52,799 nucleotides of DNA from a virus, in the IMG/VR virus record IMGVR_UViG_3300030410_000060, positions 1 through 52,799 of that record, one strand, 5' to 3'. The translations under genes and the position numbers were made by a program. Positions 46,345 through 52,799 of the stretch are shown in pieces. The stretch's first letter is position 1, and every line of letters begins with the position of its first letter. The notes beneath the pieces were generated by a model, which was given only the letters and a program-made list of their open reading frames with translations, did no database searches and was not told where the DNA came from.

Positions 46345-46908
46345 GCCTTCGGTACCCCTCCGGGTACCAAAACTTCTAATAACTTTTAGTAAATCCTGCT
46401 CTAAGTTAGCTAATGTGCTATCGTTACTCACGGTGTCGGTGAGTAGGCTAGCGTCTATGCCTGCCTCAGAAGCGTGGCCTGCGATAGCGTTAGGGCCTGT
46501 ATTTCGTTCATTTGACTCCTTAGACACTACTTTTATTAGGATAGCGCCTAAGGCTTTCATCGCCTCCCCTTCATTATTAAATCTTACATCGTCGCAAATT
46601 ACAATACCGTTTGTATTATTATTTAAAAAATCTGTCGCCTCGGCTTTCCAGAGGTCTACCCATATACTAGTGCCTACCGTAGCTCTGCCCCAGTCGGTAC
46701 CTAGCCACTGTAATAAGGTTCTATCCTTGACAAAGTGGTTAGGTCTAGTGTACACCTTCGAAATGCGACGGTATATGTATTCTTGCATATCATATAGAGG
46801 GCTAGCAAACTTAATAATCTTTACCGGTCTGTTAAAGAATACCTCTTTTAAAAGATTAGCGGCAGCGCTTTTACCTGCTCCCATAGTGCCAGTTAGTCCT
46901 ATAATCAT
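46330..46908 (-). CDS. Deoxynucleoside monophosphate kinase
   Basis: The protein (192 aa) is a P-loop kinase like T4 gp1, which phosphorylates dNMPs to dNDPs. The P-loop is GTMGAGKSAA (residues 7-16), then KIIKFASPLYDM (sugar/base loop) and WLGTDWGRATVG. IVICDDVRFNNEGEA contains the catalytic DDVRF, and a lid follows. The start at 46908 (AATGA overlap with the small membrane gene, TGGGGG binding site) is preferred over the longer frame. It fits with the dUTPase and reductase in supplying dNTPs. Confidence 0.88.
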   Translation of the reverse strand: MIIGLTGTMGAGKSAAANLLKEVFFNRPVKIIKFASPLYDMQEYIYRRISKVYTRPNHFVKDRTLLQWLGTDWGRATVGTSIWVDLWKAEATDFLNNNTNGIVICDDVRFNNEGEAMKALGAILIKVVSKESNERNTGPNAIAGHASEAGIDASLLTDTVSNDSTLANLEQDLLKVIRSFGTRRGTEGVTNR

Positions 46909-47120
46909 TCTGTCCCCCATTTTCTGCACACCTCACATCGGGATTGTCCCGTGCGAGTAGAATTTACTTTATTCCCTACAATATGCCTGTTACATAGATA
47001 TCTCATATTTGAGCTTTTAAGTCCAGTAAAATTTTTAAAAGAACTGTATAGAGAGAAAAGAGTAAGGATTATAAGAGTAGCAACTATAAGTAGGGCCTCG
47101 GAGTCCTTTAGGTGGGTCAT
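46905..47120 (-). CDS. Small membrane protein with Cys motifs, 71 aa
   Basis: One N-terminal transmembrane helix (LLIVATLIILTLFSLYSS, about residues 10-27) is followed by a soluble part with Cys at about 42, 62 and 65 (RCEVCRKW), a possible zinc knuckle. The ATG at 47120 overlaps the preceding stop (ATGA), so I start there rather than at the longer frame. Function unknown. Confidence 0.58.
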   Translation of the reverse strand: MTHLKDSEALLIVATLIILTLFSLYSSFKNFTGLKSSNMRYLCNRHIVGNKVNSTRTGQSRCEVCRKWGTE

Positions 47121-47461
47121 GACGCCCTGTCCTTTAAGAGTAGACAAGTCACTTTACCGTGTAGGTGTTTAGCTAAGTCGAGTAGTTCGTACCCTCTACG
47201 GGATAACAGCTCAGCAAAAAACTCCTCTTGGTCGGATAAAGATATCTCCATACTTGTGATACACATCTCGTGCATGTAGACGTGCACTAATTCATGACTA
47301 ATGGTCTCTAGGTCTACTCCTAGAGGGCTTAGATCGACGGTACGCTTATGCATACGTGTGATAGCTACGCTGTCCAAGCCATGTTTTTTCCTGTACTTTG
47401 GACCGGGAAGCACTCTTAAGCGCCAAGACTTACCCAGGACTTTAAATCTAAGCTGGTACAT
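47117..47461 (-). CDS. Zinc metallopeptidase-like protein, 114 aa
   Basis: Contains HELVH (His56, Glu57, His60) with a following EEFFAELLSRRG that supplies a third acidic ligand, the layout of small zinc metalloproteases of the IrrE/SprT-like kind. The N-terminal beta strands (YQLRFKVLGKSWRLRVLPG) precede. It likely hydrolyses a peptide bond; the target is unknown. It overlaps the muramidase gene by 1 base and the membrane gene by 4 bases, so the three are translated together. Confidence 0.68.
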   Translation of the reverse strand: MYQLRFKVLGKSWRLRVLPGPKYRKKHGLDSVAITRMHKRTVDLSPLGVDLETISHELVHVYMHEMCITSMEISLSDQEEFFAELLSRRGYELLDLAKHLHGKVTCLLLKDRAS

Positions 47462-47856
47462 TAGTGCCCTTTCGCCCAGTTACTTAGTACCGTGTTGACG
47501 TATCGGCTATTCCTAGGGCCACCGTGAGGAGCTTTATTAAATCGCCCGGCATTATAGGCGCTCACTGCCCTGGGGATATCTCCATTATATCGGTTTAGTT
47601 GTTTTTTTAGGTACTTAGCTGCGTAATAGATATTAGTGCCTGGGTATAGAAGGTCTCTCTCAGTGCCTTTATATCCCACTAGTCGGGCGGTGGCGAGTTT
47701 GATTTGGCAGACCCCTAAGCTGCTACTGCCTCCGTCATTTGGGTTAATCGCCCTAGGCTCGTGCCTACTCTCTGAAAAACAGATAGCAGATAAAAGCCCA
47801 GGGGGGAGATTAAAAGTCTGAGTAGCTATCGAAAAAGCAAATAGTAGTGACTCCAT
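47461..47856 (-). CDS. Lytic transglycosylase (SLT domain)
   Basis: The protein (131 aa) is an SLT-type lytic transglycosylase that cleaves MurNAc-GlcNAc with formation of an anhydro ring. Catalytic Glu29 is in SESRHEPRA, followed by the conserved SSLGVCQIKLATA and GTNIYYAAKYLKKQL, with SAYNAGR near residue 105. The N-terminus is hydrophobic and may act as a signal or anchor. It is encoded within the replication operon rather than with the late lysis genes. It could be virion-packaged or act early. Confidence 0.88.
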   Translation of the reverse strand: MESLLFAFSIATQTFNLPPGLLSAICFSESRHEPRAINPNDGGSSSLGVCQIKLATARLVGYKGTERDLLYPGTNIYYAAKYLKKQLNRYNGDIPRAVSAYNAGRFNKAPHGGPRNSRYVNTVLSNWAKGH

Positions 47857-47892
47857 ACCCTATGCTAGCATATTAAGCTAGCTAGAGTCAAG

Positions 47893-48594
47893 TTATAGAG
47901 TACCTAGCCACCGGCCTTTTCGGTTTAAGACCATAGGGACTATTTGAGGAATACCGTCAATAATGACAAGGATTGATATTATTGGTCTTTTTGCATTGAG
48001 CTTATTATAAGCCATAGAAAGGGCATTGTCATCCACTAAACATCCTGTTTTAGCTCCAAAGAGAAGGCGTTCAGGGGTAGAGGTGTAGGTAATGGAGGCC
48101 GACTCATGATAATGGCCCTCTACTACTGACATACCGTAGAGCTGACTTAGGCGTCCTGGGGTGGCGCTCTTACCGTGGATAAAGTGCACCGGTCCTAGTC
48201 TTGTCTCTAGGGTGAGGCGAGAGACCCAGCTCCAACCCTTTGGGGCTTGGAGTATCTCCCGGTAACCTTTAATCACCGAGGAGGGTAAACCTGCTGTAAG
48301 AGCTTTACGATAAACCAAGGAGCCGTGATTTGACTCGAGGAGAGTTACTTTAGGGAAAAGGCTATAGAGGGGCGTAAGTTGATTTATAGCCTCTCTTAGC
48401 TCTTTAGTAGGACTATCTAGGTCTGGGTTTTTCTCGTGATAACTCCAAGAGTGTCCGTCAATTTCGTCCCCTATCTGGACTACGTAGTCAGGGGAGTACT
48501 TCTTTTTTACTGCTTTTAGAAAAGGCAGGGTATCGGGGTGCATAAAGGGCGCATGGAGGTCACTAATTACGACTATTGATTTATACTGCTTCAT
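47893..48594 (-). CDS. Calcineurin-like metallophosphoesterase
   Basis: The protein (233 aa) has the five metallophosphoesterase motifs: SDLHAP (Asp12, His14), QIGDEID, ESNHGS, HFIHGKS and EGHYHES. These bind two metals and hydrolyse a phosphodiester, phosphoprotein or nucleotide. It is separate from the SbcD gene nearby. A possible role is in nucleotide or DNA-end processing, but the substrate is unknown. The ATG has an AGGAGAGACAT binding site. Confidence 0.85.
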   Translation of the reverse strand: MKQYKSIVVISDLHAPFMHPDTLPFLKAVKKKYSPDYVVQIGDEIDGHSWSYHEKNPDLDSPTKELREAINQLTPLYSLFPKVTLLESNHGSLVYRKALTAGLPSSVIKGYREILQAPKGWSWVSRLTLETRLGPVHFIHGKSATPGRLSQLYGMSVVEGHYHESASITYTSTPERLLFGAKTGCLVDDNALSMAYNKLNAKRPIISILVIIDGIPQIVPMVLNRKGRWLGTL

Positions 48595-48634
48595 TCTATG
48601 TCTCTCCTCTTAGAATTCGAGCCTATACAGTGTA

Positions 48635-48880
48635 TTATTCGGACTTTGGGGCCTCCGCAGTAGCTTGGCGCATTAGAAAAGACTGCATATCAAGGGAGCG
48701 CTGATCTATACGAGCTAAAGTTTCACTAATTTGAGATTGGACTACGCTTAATTTCCCTTGCACTTCTCTCATGAGTTGGTTATAGTGCGCTACGTGGATC
48801 TCAGAGGCTAGAGCCTCGGGAAGGAGTTCTTTTGCTAGTTGTCTTAATTGTCCTCTTACGAGTTTTGCTTCCTTTGACAT
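48635..48880 (-). CDS. Hypothetical helical protein, 81 aa
   Basis: Helical and charged: MSKEAKLVRGQLRQLAKELL and a coiled coil (MREVQGKLSVVQSQISETLA) with Gln-rich end. I start at the ATG at 48880, where an AAAGGGACAA site precedes it; the upstream frame to 48949 overlaps the HNH gene further. It overlaps the HNH gene's 3' end by 80 bases in another frame. Function unknown. Confidence 0.55.
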   Translation of the reverse strand: MSKEAKLVRGQLRQLAKELLPEALASEIHVAHYNQLMREVQGKLSVVQSQISETLARIDQRSLDMQSFLMRQATAEAPKSE

Positions 48881-49280
48881 TTGTCCCTTTCTTATACTCC
48901 CTGCGGAGCTTGTTTTCTGCTTTGGTCTTACTGTCATGGCAGGTTTCACATATAGCCTGTAAATTTGAAGCTACGCACCAAATCCTGTCTATTAGTATAA
49001 TCCACCCGTTCTCTAACCCTAGCATATCCTCTAAGGATTTGTCAATAGGAAGGACTGGGTCTACATGGTCTACTACCATATAGGATTTAGGGGTAAGGGT
49101 AAGGCAGAAAGAACAAATACACCATGTTTTTACTCTGGGCCTTTTTGGGTCTGAGTACGGGGCGAATATAGATTTGTTAATAATCTCCCCTCTTAGTTCG
49201 GACCTAGAAAACACTCGCCTAAGTGCCCCTTTGATCAAAGCTCGCTCTTTCTTAGATATTCTGGGGTTACTCAAGGACAA
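48801..49280 (-). CDS. HNH endonuclease
   Basis: The protein (159 aa) has an HNH endonuclease core: CSFC, VVDHVDPV (the catalytic His), then LQAICETCHDSKTKAE with Asn/His of the third motif and zinc cysteines. The C-terminus is Arg/Lys/Thr-rich. Such nucleases nick or cut DNA; in phages they can be homing, packaging-related or recombination enzymes. Located between the SbcC and phosphoesterase genes; overlaps SbcC by 14 bases. It has no intron around it that I could see. Confidence 0.82.
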   Translation of the reverse strand: MSLSNPRISKKERALIKGALRRVFSRSELRGEIINKSIFAPYSDPKRPRVKTWCICSFCLTLTPKSYMVVDHVDPVLPIDKSLEDMLGLENGWIILIDRIWCVASNLQAICETCHDSKTKAENKLRREYKKGTNVKGSKTRKRTIKTTSKRTPSRGSSL

Positions 49281-50898
49281 TCCGACTAGCGTCGGCCTCC
49301 ATAGTTACGTGATATTGGGCAGTGAACAGCTCTTTTAGCTCCTCACAATGGTCTATCACTAGTACGGAGGAGTGCTGAGTGGCCAGCTCCTCGAATAGGC
49401 GGAAGGCTTTGATCTTCATTCCTGAGTCAAGGCCGTCCAAAGACTCGTCGAACATGAGGTTATCGAAGTGTATACCGGAGGAATTTGACGTAGCTTTCAT
49501 TAGGGAGACAGAAAAACAAAGGCGTAGGAGCCCTCTCTGCCCCTTACTGAGCTGCTTATAGGCACAACGGTACCCCGACTTCTCGAGGTCAACCTTGAGG
49601 CTATCAGAGCCCTCTAATTCGAAAGTGACCTTTATCTCAGAGTCAAAGTACTTATTTAGGTACTCATTGGTATTGTTTTGGATCTCTAACACTGCTTGGA
49701 GGAGTAGAGCGGCGCGTAGGTCAAAGGAAAGCTCATTTAAGGTCTGTAAAGAGTTAAATTGTTTCTCTTTATTTTTGATCTCATCGGCGATAAGAATAAT
49801 GGTCATCTTGGCGACCTCAATAGAGGCTAGCAGCTCCTTATGTGAGTCAATGAAGGGGTTTTTCTGGGTTAGCTCTACACCAATAATGTCTTCGTATTGG
49901 TCCTGCATGTTTTTAGCGACCGCTAAGCTATCAGCATAAGGGTTTCTTTCGTCCTTAAGCTGATTTAGCGAGATTTTTAACTTTGTTAAATTCAGTTTAC
50001 TTTGTTCTACGGCGGTGACGCTTGGCGCTATCTCCTGTCCGCAGGCCCCGCAAGCCCTAGGCTTTGGCTTGTCTATAGTTTTTATACAAGCCCCTATTTC
50101 CGCTAGCTTGTCTAATATCTGTACTTTTTTGCTTTCCTCCCACCTGTCATATCCCCTCTGGGCGTCTTCTATGTGCTTTTGCTTCTGTTTTTCGAAGTTG
50201 GTCTGTTTTGCTCTAAACTCAGCGATTTGTCTGGCTTTGTTTTCACTCCAAAGCTTAGCGCTCTTTTTCTGTCCCTCTACACTACTTTGTAGTGTGTCTA
50301 GCCTAGATTTTAGTTTATCTAGGTCTGAGGAAAGAAAACGGATAGTCGAGGTAGCCTCTCTTTTAGCTAAAGTCGTGGCTTCGGCTATTTGTATAGGGAG
50401 ATCTAGGGTAGCTATGTTTTCAAATATCTGGCGTCTTGTCTTGGCGGTAGCCGTAAAGAAGGAGGCCGAAGGACTAAACTCATGAAAGTAAGAGGCGGCG
50501 GCATAGCGATCAAAGTCTACCCCTAAGAGGGAGTTTAGGAGTTTTTGACTATCTTTGAGGTCTTTACCCCTGATTTTTTCCTTGATACCGTTTATGTCAA
50601 ACCAGAAGAGGTCATTTCGATTTGCAGAACCTCGGATACGGGTGACTTGGAAGGAGCCCTGTGAGTTATGGAATTCAATCTCCACCGAGGTTGGCTCGTA
50701 GGGTGTTAGCCAACTACGGATATCGTCCGCGCTGCCGTCTTTAGCCGTTTGACCAAATAGGCCCCAGCACACCACGTCCATGACAGTGCTTTTTCCTGCA
50801 CCGGTGGGGCCTGAGATAAGGGATAGGCCCTCCTCAAAGTCTAAAGTTAGCTCTAGGTAAGATGCGAAGTTTTTAGCAGTGAGCGACACTAGTTTCAT
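49267..50898 (-). CDS. SbcC/Rad50-like (T4 gp46) recombination ATPase
   Basis: The protein (543 aa) is the SMC-type partner of the SbcD nuclease. Walker A GPTGAGKS (about 30-37); two coiled-coil arms (about 180-260 and 290-400) around a zinc hook ACGACG; signature LSKGQRGLLRLCFS; Walker B NLMFDESLDGLDSG. Size matches T4 gp46. It tethers DNA and drives end resection for recombination-dependent replication. The start at 50898 is used because it overlaps the SbcD stop as ATGA with a GGAGAGG site. Confidence 0.93.
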   Translation of the reverse strand: MKLVSLTAKNFASYLELTLDFEEGLSLISGPTGAGKSTVMDVVCWGLFGQTAKDGSADDIRSWLTPYEPTSVEIEFHNSQGSFQVTRIRGSANRNDLFWFDINGIKEKIRGKDLKDSQKLLNSLLGVDFDRYAAASYFHEFSPSASFFTATAKTRRQIFENIATLDLPIQIAEATTLAKREATSTIRFLSSDLDKLKSRLDTLQSSVEGQKKSAKLWSENKARQIAEFRAKQTNFEKQKQKHIEDAQRGYDRWEESKKVQILDKLAEIGACIKTIDKPKPRACGACGQEIAPSVTAVEQSKLNLTKLKISLNQLKDERNPYADSLAVAKNMQDQYEDIIGVELTQKNPFIDSHKELLASIEVAKMTIILIADEIKNKEKQFNSLQTLNELSFDLRAALLLQAVLEIQNNTNEYLNKYFDSEIKVTFELEGSDSLKVDLEKSGYRCAYKQLSKGQRGLLRLCFSVSLMKATSNSSGIHFDNLMFDESLDGLDSGMKIKAFRLFEELATQHSSVLVIDHCEELKELFTAQYHVTMEADASRIVLE

Positions 50899-51893
50899 AG
50901 AAGACCTCTCCAAGTAGTTTTAAGATATTCTTTCTCCTCTAGGGTCTCATCTAGAGAGTCAATTAAGCTATCAAATAATTCAAAGTTGGTAACCTTTTTC
51001 GTAGGTTTTGTTACTAAAGGTGTGTCAAAGTAACACTTTTCTAACTTATAGTTACTGTGTCCTAAAATATACTCCCCGATCTCTACTTTATCCAACTTAT
51101 CTAGCTCCGACTTAGGGCCTGAGACCTTAAGCCAAAGGAGGTCATTTGGAGACACCTTGACCTCTCGGAGAGAGTCGTAAACTACTTCTATGACCCGATG
51201 ACGTCTGAGGTTAGTGGGAATAAACTCTAAAGAGCCGTCGTCGTAGAGGACGCTAAAGCCTTTCTCTCCGTCCTCTACCTCTCCGAAGTTGAGGGAGTAG
51301 GGGTTACCGAGGTAGCTAAAAGTGCCCACTAAATTCTCTCTCCTGGGCCCGCATTGGATATCCTGTCTGCGGTGATAGTGGCTAGCTATGACTCGAAAGT
51401 CTTTGAAAGCCTCGGGCGGGAGGGAGGTTTTATCCTGGGAGTAATGACCCATAAAAGCAGTCTGTATTCCTTGGTGTAGGATTATACGGCTACCCTTCGG
51501 TATGGTAGTTAAAATATCCAACAGTGCCTCTGAGGACGTCTGATAGGGTATGAGCCAAGAGTCTAGATTAGGGGAGTACCCAGGTTTATCCAGGACACCG
51601 ACGTAGGGACTTAAAAACCCTAAAGAGTGCTCAGAGCCTTTCTCATTAATCATGTCGTGGTTACCTACGTTAAGCACTGCACCAATATCGCGACGATTAA
51701 ATAAGCTAATTAACCTATTCATGATCTCAGCCCGCACAATAGCCTTAGAGTCTAAGGTATCCCCGTTAAGGATTAAGGGTACTTTTAGCTCTAGCGCTTT
51801 CTCCTGCATCTGCTTTACTACTGCTGTCGCCTCCTCGAGAGTATTTAGTGTAAAATGGCAGTCTCCCGTTATGACGGCTAAGGGTTTACTCAT
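50895..51893 (-). CDS. SbcD/Mre11-like (T4 gp47) nuclease
   Basis: The protein (332 aa) is a metal-dependent nuclease of the Mre11/SbcD family. Phosphoesterase motifs: ITGDCHF, LNGDTLDSK, NVGNHDM, ASHYHRR. It resects double-strand ends with SbcC, whose gene overlaps its end by 4 bases, and overlaps the RecA-like gene by 8. The C-terminal about 80 residues form a capping domain. Matches T4 gp47 in length. Confidence 0.93.
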   Translation of the reverse strand: MSKPLAVITGDCHFTLNTLEEATAVVKQMQEKALELKVPLILNGDTLDSKAIVRAEIMNRLISLFNRRDIGAVLNVGNHDMINEKGSEHSLGFLSPYVGVLDKPGYSPNLDSWLIPYQTSSEALLDILTTIPKGSRIILHQGIQTAFMGHYSQDKTSLPPEAFKDFRVIASHYHRRQDIQCGPRRENLVGTFSYLGNPYSLNFGEVEDGEKGFSVLYDDGSLEFIPTNLRRHRVIEVVYDSLREVKVSPNDLLWLKVSGPKSELDKLDKVEIGEYILGHSNYKLEKCYFDTPLVTKPTKKVTNFELFDSLIDSLDETLEEKEYLKTTWRGLL

Positions 51894-52788
51894 CTTCAGA
51901 CTCCTCTTGTACAGTATCCGATACGCCAGTACCGTCGGCAGTTACCGTAAAATCTAGTTGGTGCACCGAGGTGGCGCTCTGGCTTAAATGATTCTTAGAC
52001 ACGGTAGCCCTGGTAATAATTCCATACTTTGTTAATACTCCCTTAACAGTCTTAGTTAACACCTTAATCCGCTTTAGCATGACAATAAGAGAGGAGTGGT
52101 ATTCGATTTTAGCTCCTCCGCTCGCTTGGTCGCCATGCTGCATAAAGCCGATCTTGGCGTAGGTTTGATTGGCGAGGTATACCGCTATGCTGTCGGGGTA
52201 CTTATTAATTAAGGCTACCAAGACTTTCATAAAAGAGCCGTTTTCTTTAGCGTCTTGTCCGGGCTGGGCGTGTTTCTCGCTGTCCATTTCCCTTTCGGCA
52301 TGCGACCTCGATTGTGACCCTCCGACACTGTCCCAGACGAATAGGATTTTAGAGGAGGGGTCTTGTTCTTTTATCGCGGTAATATACTTACGGACTAGTT
52401 CTCCGCCCTTCAAGATCTCATTAGTTTTAATCATAAGGACTTGAGAAGGGTCGCCACCTAAGTGGTTTTTAAACCGGGCGGCGTCATACTTATCCTCTGA
52501 GTCAAATAAGATAACCTGGATACCGGCTCTTTGAGCCGCTGCCATGCACTCTCCCGCGAAAGTGCTTTTACCGCAGTCGGGCTTTCCTGCTATCTGGATT
52601 ATCTTATTGTAAGGGATACCGGGTAGGCCGGTAAGCTGGGTGAGGGGGTGACCTGCTGGGAGAGGCACTACGTCTTTATCCGTATAGACGGATTTGACGG
52701 AGTCGCCCGTACAGATAATAGACTGCACCTTTTTGTCCTTAGCGTATAGCTTCTGCATGTCGGAAATGATTTTATTTACATTAACCAT
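51886..52788 (-). CDS. RecA/UvsX-like recombinase
   Basis: The protein (300 aa) is a RecA-fold strand-exchange ATPase. Walker A is GKPDCGKST (about 67-75), the catalytic Asp/Glu lies in the DSEDKYDAARF part, Walker B is ILFVWDSVGG (about 148-157), and LANQTYAKIGFMQHGD may be the L2 DNA-binding region. It is shorter than host RecA and closer in length to UvsX-like phage recombinases. It would load on resected ends made by SbcCD to start recombination-dependent replication. It is the first gene of the leftward replication operon; only 11 bases remain between its ATG and the window edge. Confidence 0.88.
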   Translation of the reverse strand: MVNVNKIISDMQKLYAKDKKVQSIICTGDSVKSVYTDKDVVPLPAGHPLTQLTGLPGIPYNKIIQIAGKPDCGKSTFAGECMAAAQRAGIQVILFDSEDKYDAARFKNHLGGDPSQVLMIKTNEILKGGELVRKYITAIKEQDPSSKILFVWDSVGGSQSRSHAEREMDSEKHAQPGQDAKENGSFMKVLVALINKYPDSIAVYLANQTYAKIGFMQHGDQASGGAKIEYHSSLIVMLKRIKVLTKTVKGVLTKYGIITRATVSKNHLSQSATSVHQLDFTVTADGTGVSDTVQEESEDE

Positions 52789-52799
52789 TAAAAGCTCCA

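Noticed and set aside
46112-46960. 282-codon plus-strand frame opposite the kinase and SSB-like genes
   Set aside because: It is the antisense shadow of two well-supported genes and has no start signal or domain.
47862-47893. Promoter TTGACT-N18-TAGCAT ahead of the SLT gene
   Set aside because: It would place the transcript start at about the ATG itself, leaving no leader, and the spacing is off; too weak to list.
50015-50485. 156-codon plus-strand frame opposite the SbcC gene
   Set aside because: Antisense to coiled-coil codons; Cys/Phe/Ser-rich composition typical of shadow frames.

Overview
The window is most of, or all of, the genome of a tailed dsDNA bacteriophage with podovirus-like layout. 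It has a large terminase subunit, a portal, a scaffold, a major capsid protein, a head-tail adaptor, a gp10-like tail hub, three long ejection-type proteins and tail fibres. I see no tape measure, tail tube or sheath gene. No integrase, repressor or tRNA gene was recognised. A diderm (Gram-negative) host is suggested by a lipoprotein-type secreted protease and by sigma70-like promoters. The gene set resembles phages known mainly from aquatic metagenomes, but that is an impression and was not searched.

Layout. The plus strand from the left edge to 3.4 kb carries a small unknown gene, a DEDDh exonuclease, a small membrane protein, a UvsW-like helicase, a zinc-ribbon protein and a T4-type endolysin. 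Almost everything else is on the minus strand, read from 52.8 kb down to 3.4 kb. 52.8-41.3 kb is replication and recombination: a RecA/UvsX-like protein, SbcD/SbcC nuclease, HNH nuclease, phosphoesterase, SLT muramidase, metallopeptidase, dNMP kinase, an SSB-like protein, a primase-polymerase/helicase fusion and a family A DNA polymerase. 41.2-37.8 kb holds small genes ending in the terminase. 37.3-30.3 kb is the head module. 30.1-24.7 kb is an accessory and nucleotide block with small genes, a B12-dependent ribonucleotide reductase and a dUTPase, led by several sigma70-like promoters. 24.6-11.2 kb is adaptor, tail and ejection proteins. 11.1-4.7 kb is tail fibres. 4.7-3.4 kb holds a PAS protein, a holin-like protein and a trypsin-like lipoprotein protease, which converge on the endolysin. 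A two-gene plus-strand island with its own promoter sits beside the terminase (37.4-37.8 kb).

Main discoveries. (1) The major capsid gene is split by a compact 524-nt group I intron that encodes an endonuclease VII-type HNH protein. P1, P2, P5, P6, P7, P8 and P10 pairings can be drawn, and splicing restores a continuous 434-residue capsid protein. (2) A 25-nt motif with core TACACTTAGTA occurs four times, each 40-90 nt upstream of the first gene of a structural sub-cluster. It is a candidate late promoter or processed RNA element. (3) The lysis-end cluster holds an apparent outer-membrane lipoprotein serine protease and a stand-alone PAS protein. (4) Several virion proteins share an A-x-G-G-x-V tag. 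The adaptor carries an N-terminal fibronectin III domain, and the fibre locus is a duplicated two-gene unit.

The window edges fall between divergent transcription units, and the left edge is a hexanucleotide repeat. The window may therefore be a circular genome opened at, or broken in, that repeat.
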